A DNA stretch of 64,000 nucleotides from contig CAWIAN010000010.1 of the NCBI GenBank assembly GCA_963834135.1, positions 744,001 through 808,000 on the forward strand, written 5' to 3'. This document shows positions 56,034-64,000 of this stretch, in pieces. Positions within the stretch are counted from its first letter, which is position 1. Each line of letters starts with the position of its first letter. The stretch comes from Bog-257 sp963834135. GTDB taxonomy: Bacteria; Acidobacteriota; Terriglobia; Terriglobales; Acidobacteriaceae. The notes under the pieces are model-generated. The model worked only from the letters and a program-made list of their open reading frames with translations, was not told the origin of the DNA and did no database searches. Made by a program: the position numbers and the translations under genes.

Positions 56034-56784
56034 ATGGACGCCAAATCCTTAAAGAAGATTTTCGACGATGTGCGGCGCGGCAAACTCTCGTCTGACGAGG
56101 CCGTGCAGAAACTGCGGCACATGCCGTTCGAGGATCTCGGTTTCGCTAACATCGATCATCACCGGGCGCTGCGCGTGGGGATGCCGGAGGTGATCTTCGG
56201 TCCCGGAAAAGACCCGGCGCATCTGGCGGAAATCTTCAGCCGGCTGGCCGAGCGCGGGAACAACGTGCTCGCCACCAGGGTTTCGCCGGAACAGATTCGG
56301 GCGGTCAAACGCAAGCTGCGCAAGATCGAGGTCCACGAGCTGGCGCGTGCCATAACTCTGACGCGCGACAAAACCGTGCACGGCAAAGGCAAGATTGTGG
56401 TCGTGTCGGCCGGCACCAGCGATATCCCTGTCGCGGAAGAAGCGGTGGTTACGGCGCAGATCATGGGCAATGAAGTCCAGCATGTCTACGACGTCGGCGT
56501 CGCCGGGATCCATCGCCTGCTGGCGCGGCGCGATGTGCTGACCGAAGCGCGGGTAATTGTCGTATGCGCGGGCATGGAGGGCGCCCTGCCCAGCGTGGTC
56601 GGCGGACTGGTGGGAGTGCCGGTGATCGCCGTCCCAACGAGCGTCGGTTATGGCGCGTCGTACCAGGGAATCGCAGCGCTGCTTGGGGATGCTGAACTCC
56701 TGCGCGTCGAACGTGACCGTGGTGAACATCGACAACGGCTTCGGCGCGGGATACGTGGCGTCGATTATTAATCGGCTGGAGTAG
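56034..56784 (+). pseudogene. larB: nickel pincer cofactor biosynthesis protein LarB, frameshifted near C-terminus
   Basis: LarB carboxylates and hydrolyses nicotinic acid adenine dinucleotide in lactate-racemase cofactor synthesis. The first frame shows FEDLGFANIDHHRALRVGMPEVIFG, VVVSAGTSDIPVAEEA, VYDVGVAGIHRLLA and CAGMEGALPSVVGGL, then PTSVGYGASYQGIAALLG. At a GGGG run (56685-56688) one extra base shifts the frame. The +1 frame continues MLNSCASNVTVVNIDNGFGA then GYVASIINRLE to a stop at 56784, exactly the expected C-terminus. The one-base change in a homopolymer could be a sequencing error. No larC or larE is adjacent. Confidence 0.93.
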
Positions 56785-56812
56785 GGCCGCGCCCACATCA
56801 ACTTCCCTGGCG

Positions 56813-56979
56813 CTTGTCATCCTGAGCGCAGTGAGGACGCGAAGCGTACGAACGAAGTCGAAGGACCTCTACCTAGCAATAAACTCCCCGCTATAGCGGT
56901 CCTTCGACTCCGCGTTCGCCCGCCGCAAAAGCAGCGGCGGAAAAAACGAGGACGCGAACGCTCCGCTCAGGATGACAAG
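56813..56979. repeat. foldback repeat with CTTGTCATCCTGAGCG ends
   Basis: Begins CTTGTCATCCTGAGCG and ends CGCTCAGGATGACAAG, perfect inverse ends (16 bases). It also has internal inverted pieces (GGTCCTTCGACTCCGCG versus GAAGTCGAAGGACC). It belongs to the same family as 24140-24413. The gap between larB and the E2 gene contains only this and the GCTGTC/GGC short-repeat tract at about 57053-57085. Confidence 0.85.
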
Positions 56980-57086
56980 CATAAAAGAGCTTAAAAACAA
57001 CTAACACGCACGCAAAAAGCGGCAGGACTCTCATCCCGCCGCCTTGAGTTTTAGCTGACAGCCGATGGCCGAAAGCCGACAGCCTT

Positions 57087-58487
57087 CTACAACAACGCCT
57101 CATTCCAGTTCTGCAGGAACTTCTTCACTTCGTCCATGAACTGGTCCGCCACCGCGCCATCGATCACGCGGTGATCGTAGCCGATGCTGAGGTGCATCAT
57201 CGAGCGAATCGCGATCGTGTCATTCCCTTCCTTATCGGTTAAGACGACCGCCTTCTTTTTAATGCCGCCGACACCCAAGATCGCCAGCTGCGGCTGATTA
57301 ATGATCGGCAAGCCGAACTCGGCTCCGAAGATGCCGGGATTGGTGATGGTGAACGTTCCACCCTGCACCTCGTCTGGTTTCAGCTTCTTGGTGCGGGCAC
57401 GCTCGCCCAGATCGCTGATGGCGCGCTGCAAGCCCACGAAGCTGCGCTCCTCGGCGTTCTTCACCACCGGCACAATCAAGCCCCAATCCAGCGCCACGGC
57501 GATGCCGAGATTAATGGTCGGGTGATAGTGGATGTTATCGCCCTCAACTGATGAGTTGATGATGGGCCACTTGCGGATAGCGTGAATCACGGCGCGGGCG
57601 AAGAACGGCGTGTAGGTAAGCTTGTTGCCGGTCGCCTGTTCGAACTTGGCTTTCTGGCTCTCGCGCAATTTGACGATCCTGGTCACGTCGACTTCGAAGA
57701 TGCCATGCACGTGCGCGCTGGTGCGCCTCGACATGATCATGTGCTCGGCAATCTTCTTGCGCATGGTCGTCATGGGTACGACGTCGCCCGGAGTGACGCC
57801 GCCGATGGGTTGTAGAGGAACGGTCACTGCAGGCGCGGCCGGAGCAGCGGGAGCTGCAGGCTGAGCAACTGGCGACGCGTAGGACGGAGCTGCCGCCGGA
57901 GCGCTGGCTCCGTGCCGCGAGATGAACGATTCGATATCTTCCTTGGTGATGCGGCCGCCGAGGCCTGTACCCTGGACCTTGGTCAGGTCGACGTTGTTCT
58001 CTTTGGCGATGCGCCGAACCAGGGGGCTGGAGCGAACGCGATCCTGGTCGCCGGTATCGTCAATCTCTTGTACCTTGCCCTGCTGCTGCCGCTCCAGGCC
58101 TTCTTTCTCATCGGTGGCCAGATCGGCGGGAATGTTCTGGGCGGCTTTCGGAGCTTCTGTCTTCGGCGGCGGGGCGGCCTGAGCCGGCTTGGAACCGCCA
58201 TCGGCTGCTGCGGATTTTGCGGCAGGAGCGGGTGCACCGGCTGCGGCGCCTTCTTCGGCGATGGTGCCCACGACTGTGTTCACCTGTACGGTGGCTCCGG
58301 CCTGCACCTTAATGTCCTGCAAGGTGCCGCTGGCGGGAGCGGGAATTTCGGCGTCAACCTTGTCGGTCGAGATCTCGAACAGCGGCTCATCGCGCTGAAC
58401 TTTTTCACCGGGCTGCTTCAGCCACTTGGTAATGGTTCCTTCAAAAATCGATTCCCCCATCTGGGGCATGATGACGTCTGTCGGCAT
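57087..58487 (-). CDS. dihydrolipoyl acyltransferase, E2 of a 2-oxo acid dehydrogenase complex
   Basis: About 466 residues. It starts with a lipoyl domain (VIMPQMGESIFEGTITKWL, with the lipoylated Lys in FEISTDKVDAEIPAP). An Ala/Pro/Lys linker follows, then an E1/E3-binding domain (SSPLVRRIAKENNVDLTKV, GGRITKEDIESF), an Ala/Pro linker and the catalytic domain ending SIGYDHRVIDGAVADQF (catalytic His and Asp). It could serve pyruvate, 2-oxoglutarate or branched-chain complexes; without E1 or E3 nearby this cannot be settled. The ATG at 58487 is chosen because it directly opens the lipoyl domain. Confidence 0.95.
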   Translation of the reverse strand: MPTDVIMPQMGESIFEGTITKWLKQPGEKVQRDEPLFEISTDKVDAEIPAPASGTLQDIKVQAGATVQVNTVVGTIAEEGAAAGAPAPAAKSAAADGGSKPAQAAPPPKTEAPKAAQNIPADLATDEKEGLERQQQGKVQEIDDTGDQDRVRSSPLVRRIAKENNVDLTKVQGTGLGGRITKEDIESFISRHGASAPAAAPSYASPVAQPAAPAAPAAPAVTVPLQPIGGVTPGDVVPMTTMRKKIAEHMIMSRRTSAHVHGIFEVDVTRIVKLRESQKAKFEQATGNKLTYTPFFARAVIHAIRKWPIINSSVEGDNIHYHPTINLGIAVALDWGLIVPVVKNAEERSFVGLQRAISDLGERARTKKLKPDEVQGGTFTITNPGIFGAEFGLPIINQPQLAILGVGGIKKKAVVLTDKEGNDTIAIRSMMHLSIGYDHRVIDGAVADQFMDEVKKFLQNWNEALL

Positions 58488-58723
58488 AGTTTCCTTCCGC
58501 GGGGATTTCAAACGCAAACTGAGCGCTGCAGCAAACCCTTGATTATATCGCGTAACTGGACGCGGCACGCTGGACGCGCCAGCGCAATCATCGCGCCCCG
58601 AATCACTCGGCTAGCACGAAGAAATTCGCATTCGCCTGAAACGCTTTATTGGATGAACCGATCCGCCTAAAAGACCCAGCGCCGGCTCCCGCGGTCCCAT
58701 AGAAAGAGCTGCGGGTAAGAGAG

Positions 58724-59635
58724 TCAGTGCGAGTCCGGAGAAGTTGAAACCATGATCTGGCGGCCGGGGATGTCGACGGTCAGCGCCTTGCCCGACCAGA
58801 AATCAACGCCCAGTACACAGTCATAGATAACGTCGACGAAAGAAACCCGCGGATGCAAGATAGCGATTTTTGGTGAAGCAGCTAGTGCGATCTCAGACAA
58901 GCTGGTGTCGTAACGAATTTCGGGAGCTCCTGCGATGGTCTTTCGTTCGACCTTGCGAACATCTTTGCTATCCGGCTCGACTCCCAGCGCCTTCATGTAT
59001 CGAGTGGTGATGGTTGAGATGGGGCTGCCGGTATCGATCTCGCACTGGCCTGGATGCCCGGCGAGGAGAAACTGCGAGAACATGTCGAGCGAGACACCGC
59101 GAACATCGTCGAACTTTATCGAGGAGACCGCGGCGCTTGCCCGGCGGTTTGCCAGCGTCTTTGGAGTTTCGAGGGTCAGCATCTTGCTGCCGAAATCGAG
59201 GGTGAAAGGCTGGTCGCGAAATTGGCTGAGGGAGACGAGGCCGTCGAGATGAATTTTGTCGAGCACGTCCCAGCTGCCCACGAGGACGTCTTTTTTCTCC
59301 ATCGGCCCAATCACCAGGCGCGGGATCGTAAACAGCGGAATATCGAGCCGCTCGCCCGTCATGCGGAATCCGGTGAACTGCCCTGCCGGAATGCCATGTA
59401 CCTTCTCGATCACGCTCGGGGCCAGCACGGCCAGACCTCCGCCCGTGTCCAAAACCACACTCAATTGCGTCGCCTCGCCCACGGTGACGGGTATCACCGG
59501 CATGCCATCCGAATTCGTCGTGAAGGCGATGGTGCGGGCCTTCGACTGCGCCACCATGGGCAAGGTCAGAAGGCAGAAAAGCAAGGCGGAGAGCAGAGTT
59601 TGTAGCACGGGCGGGCAAGGCTTACCATTCGACAT
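58724..59635 (-). CDS. secreted aspartyl protease, retropepsin-like
   Basis: 303 residues. A signal peptide (LLSALLFCLLTLPMVAQ) is followed by two lobes each with the catalytic Asp: LSVVLDTGGGLAVLAPS and QCEIDTGSPISTITTRY. Both DTG motifs are followed by the hydrophobic LVG/VLGVDF-type region (YDCVLGVDFW near the end), so this is a double-lobe pepsin-like arrangement in one chain. It probably cleaves periplasmic or extracellular peptides, substrate unknown. Confidence 0.85.
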   Translation of the reverse strand: MSNGKPCPPVLQTLLSALLFCLLTLPMVAQSKARTIAFTTNSDGMPVIPVTVGEATQLSVVLDTGGGLAVLAPSVIEKVHGIPAGQFTGFRMTGERLDIPLFTIPRLVIGPMEKKDVLVGSWDVLDKIHLDGLVSLSQFRDQPFTLDFGSKMLTLETPKTLANRRASAAVSSIKFDDVRGVSLDMFSQFLLAGHPGQCEIDTGSPISTITTRYMKALGVEPDSKDVRKVERKTIAGAPEIRYDTSLSEIALAASPKIAILHPRVSFVDVIYDCVLGVDFWSGKALTVDIPGRQIMVSTSPDSH

Positions 59636-59844
59636 ACGCTTACAGCAACCTCAAATCTATGGTGTCGTTGAAGTGATACGAAGTCACTTTTCGCTTTGTT
59701 CCCGAAACGTCAACGGGTGAGAGGCACAAGCTGTTTGACTCAGTGCAACGGCTGTTCTACTCTCGACGGGAGCAAGCATGCGCCTTTCGTTCCCATGCGG
59801 AGGGCAGTGTACGAGTTTTTCCCGCCAGCGCGCAGACCGGGCAC

Positions 59845-61101
59845 ATGAGAGTTATGGCATTCGATCCAAGGAGCATTGTCGCGTTCGCAGCCGCCATAAC
59901 TTTCTCTGAGCTGCAGATTGTCTGCATTGTGGTTTTTCTCTGCGCTTGTCTCATTATGTTCTACGCGTTGTTTGGCTATCCTCTACTGCTCGATTGGCTG
60001 GCGCGACGCTCGGACAATCCCGTTCACAAGGACGACAAGCTACGCAGCGTCTCGTTCGTTATCGCGGTTTACAACGGCGAGAAATTTCTCGAGCGCAAGT
60101 TAAGAACCATCTTTGCGCAGAACTATCCCCGCGACCTGATGGAGATCCTCGTCATCTCCGACGGCTCCAGCGATCGCACCGACGAGATTGCCCAGAGCTT
60201 TGCTGCTGAAGGCGTGAAGTTCCTGCGGGTCCCCCGTGGTGGGAAAGCCGCCGCCTTGAACGCTGGCGTGCCTCTGGTATCAGGCGAGATCCTGGTGTTG
60301 AACGATGTGCGGCAGACGCTCGACCCGAATTGCTTGCGGAATGTCATCGCGTGCTTCGGAGATCCGAAGGTCGGCGCGGTCAGCCCGGAGACGATCATCG
60401 TTCAGGGCGAAACCCACGAAGAGACGACGACGAGTCTCTACTGGAGATATGAGTCGTGGATCCGGCAGAGATTGACCCGCATCGACTCCACCTTCGGCTA
60501 CAGTGGCGCGTTTGCCGCGATTCGCCGCTCGCTGTGGACGCCGCTCCCGCCGGGCACGCTGCTCGACGATGTCTACGAGCCGCTGACGGCCTTCTTTAAG
60601 GGCTACCGAATCCTGATGGAGCCCACTGCCACAATGTATGACTTCCCTACCGTGCTCCACTCGGAGTTCCGGCGGAAGGTGCGGTTGCAGGCCGGACTCT
60701 ACCAGATGCTGAAGATCATGCCGGAGCTGCTGAGCTCGCGTAATCGCATGCGGCTGCACTTCGTATCGGCAAAATATGGGCGCGTCGCGATTCCCTATTG
60801 CATGATCGCGATTGCGGCAACGACGTTCGGCTTGCCGCCCTATTGGCGAGCCGCTGCGGCGCTTGGACAGTTGTTGTTCTACGGACTGGCGCTGCTGGAT
60901 GCCGTCGTGCCGGACGGCACCGCGCTCAAACAGTTGACCTCGCCTATTCGCACATTCGTCGTGCTGATGGCTGCATCGCTGGCTGCGGTAAGAGTCTTCT
61001 TCGTGCAGCCTACCAGCCTATGGAAAGAGGCGACGTATCGGCCTTCCATCGCAGAAGCGCCAGTCAACGGGCCTAAACTGCCAACCGGCAGCAACGTCTA
61101 G
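59845..61101 (+). CDS. family 2 glycosyltransferase, membrane-bound
   Basis: About 418 residues. An N-terminal membrane helix (LQIVCIVVFLCACLIMFYAL) precedes the GT-A domain: VSFVIAVYNGEKFLERKL, VISDGSSDRTDEI, GGKAAALNAG, then VLNDVRQTLDPN (a NDV-type variant of the DXD). SGAFAAIRRSLW and LLDDVYEPLTAFFKG follow, the acceptor-side motif of processive GT2 enzymes, before two or three C-terminal membrane helices. It probably builds a cell-surface polysaccharide. The start is uncertain (ATG 59845 or 59854; a longer frame from 59743 is not supported by signal or motif). Confidence 0.88.
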   Translation: MRVMAFDPRSIVAFAAAITFSELQIVCIVVFLCACLIMFYALFGYPLLLDWLARRSDNPVHKDDKLRSVSFVIAVYNGEKFLERKLRTIFAQNYPRDLMEILVISDGSSDRTDEIAQSFAAEGVKFLRVPRGGKAAALNAGVPLVSGEILVLNDVRQTLDPNCLRNVIACFGDPKVGAVSPETIIVQGETHEETTTSLYWRYESWIRQRLTRIDSTFGYSGAFAAIRRSLWTPLPPGTLLDDVYEPLTAFFKGYRILMEPTATMYDFPTVLHSEFRRKVRLQAGLYQMLKIMPELLSSRNRMRLHFVSAKYGRVAIPYCMIAIAATTFGLPPYWRAAAALGQLLFYGLALLDAVVPDGTALKQLTSPIRTFVVLMAASLAAVRVFFVQPTSLWKEATYRPSIAEAPVNGPKLPTGSNV

Positions 61102-61183
61102 GTCTTGAACGGTCACGGCTTCAGCCGTGACGTTGCCCTCTCAAAAGGATTGTGGGCTTTAACCTCTACGTCAGCATGCAGAC

Positions 61184-61558
61184 CTATTTAGCCCTTCGGC
61201 TACGTCCATTCGTTGTAGAGCGGCTTTTGTTCCCGACGCTGGCTTTCTGATCGCTTCGCTTCTCCTTAGCATCCGCGATTCGCTTCGACAGCAACTTCTT
61301 GGCCTTCTGGAGTTCCTCCTTGCGCGTTGCGCTCAGGTTGTGGCCGGCGCGGTTGATGTAGAAGGTCAGCATTCGCATGCCGGAGCCCGGGCCCTTGGGC
61401 GAAACCTTCTTCGACGCCAGGCTGCGGGCAATCTCAGCCGCACTTTTGTTGAAGAGGCCCTCGGGTGGGTGCGTTGAGTCGGTGGTTACGGCGGCGGACC
61501 ACCGGCGTGTGCCGGCGCGTTTCTTCTTGTGGACAGAATTTGTTTTTTTAGCGGGCAT
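61184..61558 (-). CDS. DUF3175 family small basic protein
   Basis: 124 residues, rich in Lys, Arg and Ser, no signal peptide. The core RRWSAAVTTDSTHPPEGLFN, then AAEIARSLASKK and GMRMLTFYINRAGHNLS, matches the DUF3175 pattern, whose function is unknown. The C-terminus is very basic (KEKRSDQKASVGNKSRS) and may bind nucleic acid. The ATG at 61558 is preferred over an upstream start inside the GT2 gene's downstream region. Confidence 0.8.
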   Translation of the reverse strand: MPAKKTNSVHKKKRAGTRRWSAAVTTDSTHPPEGLFNKSAAEIARSLASKKVSPKGPGSGMRMLTFYINRAGHNLSATRKEELQKAKKLLSKRIADAKEKRSDQKASVGNKSRSTTNGRSRRAK

Positions 61559-61708
61559 GATTCGTGAGATGCATGTGAGCAAGGACCTGTCGCCGGCTAA
61601 AGCCGGATGGAAGAACCCAAAGAGCGGCGGCACGCGGACCTAAAGGTCCGCTCTACCCGAACAGCTCCGCCTTGCGCGCGAACCGAAGCTGATCTACTTG
61701 AACAGCGC

Positions 61709-62296
61709 CTACTTCTGCCAGCGGTCCACCAGCTCCCACCACAACAGCTTCTCCCACTCTGTCAGATAGGTCTTGGCCCACTCCCGATTCTTCCACCAGG
61801 GCAGGCCGAAGAGGAATTCTGCTTTGGCTGCGGCTGCTGTCCAGCGATACTGCGGCAGCTCGGTGCGAAAGATCGAGAGCGCTCGCCGCGTGTGGTAATC
61901 ATCGGTGGCGATGATGACGGACTGCGGTGGAGGCTGCATGGTCTGCAGGCAGGCATTCACCTGCTGCGCTTCAATCTTGGTCGAGTCCCCAACGATGGGA
62001 CAAACGGATACCTGGGCGGCATTCGCTCCAGCGGTGTGCGCGACGTAGTCCTTCGCCAGGTCTACAAACGAATGTCCGTAAGCAATACCGGTGGTCGCGT
62101 CGACGAACATGTGCCGGGCATAACCGGCGCGCAACAGCTCCATGCCCCGCCAGTAGCGCTGGTCGGCGGAGTCGCCACCGAGGACTATGACAGCGTCGGA
62201 CTTTTCGGCATTGTTAACGATCAGGAAATTGCCGCGCACAAAGACAATCGCGCACACGGCCAGCGCAACAACCAGCAGGATGACGAGAAATTTCAT
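61709..62296 (-). CDS. YdcF/DUF218 family protein
   Basis: 195 residues. One N-terminal membrane helix (VILLVVALAVCAIVFVRGNF) anchors a DUF218 domain: KSDAVIVLGGDSADQRYW, STKIEAQQVNACLQTMQ, then SVIIATDDYHTRRALSIF. Family members include SanA and YdcF, linked to envelope integrity or nucleotide binding; the exact activity is unknown. The gene begins 61 bases after the lipase-maturation-factor-like gene on the same strand, so the two may be co-transcribed. Confidence 0.88.
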   Translation of the reverse strand: MKFLVILLVVALAVCAIVFVRGNFLIVNNAEKSDAVIVLGGDSADQRYWRGMELLRAGYARHMFVDATTGIAYGHSFVDLAKDYVAHTAGANAAQVSVCPIVGDSTKIEAQQVNACLQTMQPPPQSVIIATDDYHTRRALSIFRTELPQYRWTAAAAKAEFLFGLPWWKNREWAKTYLTEWEKLLWWELVDRWQK

Positions 62297-62357
62297 AAGG
62301 GAGCGGACCGGCTACCGAGCCATCATAAATGTATGCTCGTCGAAATGGAGTGCGTCA

Positions 62358-63971
62358 TCACAGCCGCGGCGGCAACGGTTGTGGATAAGCGACGACTACG
62401 ACGGTGCCGTCGGGCTCGCGCTCGAGGACGGGAGCGTAGAGTCCGATTAATTGTCGCCGCCACCAAGCTCCGGTCGCGCGTTTCTCTGCCAATGATGTGA
62501 ACCAGTACTGCCACACCACGGCTCGAACCTGCTTCGGCGGCGACTGCGGAAACGGATTGCCCGCGAACAGCGCCAACACATCCGGAGCGCCGGCTAACAG
62601 TCGCTCCTCAGTGCTGGGCACAATGATGTTTTCGCGCCACGAGCCCAGCGAAGCGAACCACAGATTCCAGTCAAACCGCGGCTGATACGGCGCGTAAATC
62701 CGCGGCCTCTCGTCAACATTTTGCGGCTTATATAAGAAAGGGTACGTTTGCCAATGCTCGCCATCGCTTGAGCCCTGGAACTCGATCTCGTAGCGGCCGC
62801 GCGTCATCACCGCAAACAATCCATAACGATTGGCGATGCGGAACGGCTCCAGCGCAGCCACGGGCGAAGTTGGCAGCGGCAAGTGAGGCCAGAACATCCA
62901 TAGCATCTGCACGGTCGCGACGTAGAAGATCCAGAGCAGCGTCACGCTGGTGAGCGCTAGCTTGAGAGCTCGCACAGGACGCGCCTTATACTGCTGAGCT
63001 GCCGCACCTGTCTCCGGCGCCGCTTCTTCGGACCTAGGCGCCGGCCGCGGCAACCATCTTTGCCGCCAGTCCTCCGGCATCACCCACGCGAAGAAGCGAT
63101 CGTCGAGCAGCAGAAATCCCAGCACCAGCACAAGGTAGTTCAGAAAGGTGTAGTTCGCCGTCAGGATCACAGGAATCTGCCAGGCGGTCACGATGAAGAA
63201 GCAGACGATGCGCCCGCGCCGCGGAAGAAACAGCATGAACACCAGGCCGAGCTCGAGCACCAATGTCGCCCCTGTGGCGAAAGCGTGAAACCAGTGCGGC
63301 AGATGCTGCACGTACCAGCCAATCCAGGTCGGCAATGGGCCGTTCTGGTAATACTCATCCATCGCGGTGAAGTGCCGCCACTGGGGATCGCCGCTCTTCA
63401 GCTTCACCACCCCTGATTCGAAGTAAATCCGGAACCACTCCCATTGCAAAAGAAACAGGCTGACGCGCGATGGTGGACTGCTTTCACCCAGCCCCGGCCA
63501 GAAGCCGGCGGGCGCGAAGAAAAGTGCGATGAATCCCGCCTCCAGCAGCATGCCGTCGGACTGATAGCCGGAAAAGTCCTGCGCGGCGGATACAAACGAC
63601 AGGAAGCAGACAAAGCAGACCAGCAGGTTCGCGCGCGGCCACACGTTGAAGACGATCAGCAGCGATGCGATCATGCCCACCCAGCAGATCGCCATGAGCA
63701 TATGATTGCTGGTGGAGAACCACAACAGCGTAGGCGCAAACCAGAATCGCGACTGGCCGAGTTGACGAACCACGGCCTCTAAATATTCGCGAGCGGGCAA
63801 AATTCCATCGGGACCGATCAGTCCGCGGATTTGGAACGCCAGAGCGAAGAAGGCGGAGAAGTAAATCAGGCCGAGACAGCGCAAGAAAATCCAACGCGGG
63901 ATGAGGCGGTCGGAAAGCCCGTACTCCGAATCGAACCACCGGCGTATGAGAGAAGCTGGCGTCCAATTCAT
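62358..63971 (-). CDS. lipase maturation factor family membrane protein
   Basis: 537 residues. Several membrane helices cover the first 360 residues (IYFSAFFALAFQIRGLIG, AICWVGMIASLLIVFNVW, LEAGFIALFFAPAGFWPG). LMF-like motifs lie in the loops: RIYFESGVVKLKSGDPQW, ALPTWI-like GPLPTWIGWYVQHLPHWFH and WFASLGSWRENI. LMF1 in animals supports lipase folding; bacterial homologues are uncharacterised but may aid lipase or lipid handling in the envelope. The start (ATG 63971) is the most upstream in the window; the true start could be this one. It is divergent from or followed by nothing visible, being the last gene. Confidence 0.85.
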   Translation of the reverse strand: MNWTPASLIRRWFDSEYGLSDRLIPRWIFLRCLGLIYFSAFFALAFQIRGLIGPDGILPAREYLEAVVRQLGQSRFWFAPTLLWFSTSNHMLMAICWVGMIASLLIVFNVWPRANLLVCFVCFLSFVSAAQDFSGYQSDGMLLEAGFIALFFAPAGFWPGLGESSPPSRVSLFLLQWEWFRIYFESGVVKLKSGDPQWRHFTAMDEYYQNGPLPTWIGWYVQHLPHWFHAFATGATLVLELGLVFMLFLPRRGRIVCFFIVTAWQIPVILTANYTFLNYLVLVLGFLLLDDRFFAWVMPEDWRQRWLPRPAPRSEEAAPETGAAAQQYKARPVRALKLALTSVTLLWIFYVATVQMLWMFWPHLPLPTSPVAALEPFRIANRYGLFAVMTRGRYEIEFQGSSDGEHWQTYPFLYKPQNVDERPRIYAPYQPRFDWNLWFASLGSWRENIIVPSTEERLLAGAPDVLALFAGNPFPQSPPKQVRAVVWQYWFTSLAEKRATGAWWRRQLIGLYAPVLEREPDGTVVVVAYPQPLPPRL

Positions 63972-64000
63972 TGCGGCATTATAACGTTGCGAGGAGTCGT

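Overview
The window looks like a chromosomal segment of an acidobacterium (Acidobacteriota, probably a Terriglobia/Koribacter-like soil lineage) or an assembly of one. This is inferred from several things together: high GC, TPR proteins of the type found behind acidobacterial receptor kinases, PEP-CTERM proteins, many secreted beta-propeller and serine-hydrolase proteins, a tetraether-synthase-like radical SAM enzyme, and dense REP-like hairpins. No rRNA, tRNA, CRISPR array, prophage or replication origin was recognised.

Layout. 1-4.0 kb: the end of a TPR protein, then a 1.93-kb IS1595-type element with terminal inverted repeats, an 8-base target duplication, a broken transposase and a passenger gene, then thiD. 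4.4-13.2 kb: RlpA, pyrF (frameshifted), a DUF481 beta-barrel, a TlpA-like thioredoxin, a kelch protein, two divergent esterases and a BNR propeller. 13.3-20 kb: a kinase-less TPR protein followed by a predicted secreted proteasome-like Ntn hydrolase (the most unusual gene here), a methyltransferase, a class-C beta-lactamase-like hydrolase, phhB and a LolD-like ATPase. 20.2-28.7 kb: clpC, a PIN toxin-antitoxin-like pair with a repeat-rich promoter, glutaredoxin, a MarR-ClC operon with a perfect operator dyad, and purB (TTG start).

28.7-34 kb is repeat-rich: REP-like hairpins, a frameshifted IS200/REP-associated tyrosine transposase flanked by inverted REPs, an MFS transporter and the methylmalonyl-CoA mutase large subunit. 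34-45.6 kb: glgC, DUF899, htpX, two tandem PEP-CTERM paralogues each with its own terminator, a CHAD-HD fusion and a B12-binding radical SAM protein. 46-51 kb: a CDF transporter, an MpaB-type oxygenase, a possible c-di-GMP (GEMM-I-like) leader upstream of a second serine hydrolase, and an ArsR regulator with a long dyad operator. 51-64 kb: a Tes/GDGT-synthase-like radical SAM protein, an IPT/TIG protein, ubiX, larB (frameshifted), an E2 acyltransferase, a retropepsin-like protease, a GT2 glycosyltransferase, DUF3175, DUF218 and a lipase-maturation-factor-like membrane protein.

Most genes are housekeeping or envelope functions in short transcription units. The distinctive themes are (1) cell-surface and secreted proteins of unknown substrate, (2) membrane-lipid and envelope chemistry, and (3) REP/RAYT and IS-driven remodelling between genes. 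Two otherwise well-conserved genes (pyrF, larB) carry single-base frameshifts, so residual sequencing or assembly error must be considered. All function calls come from reading the sequence; no database search was run.
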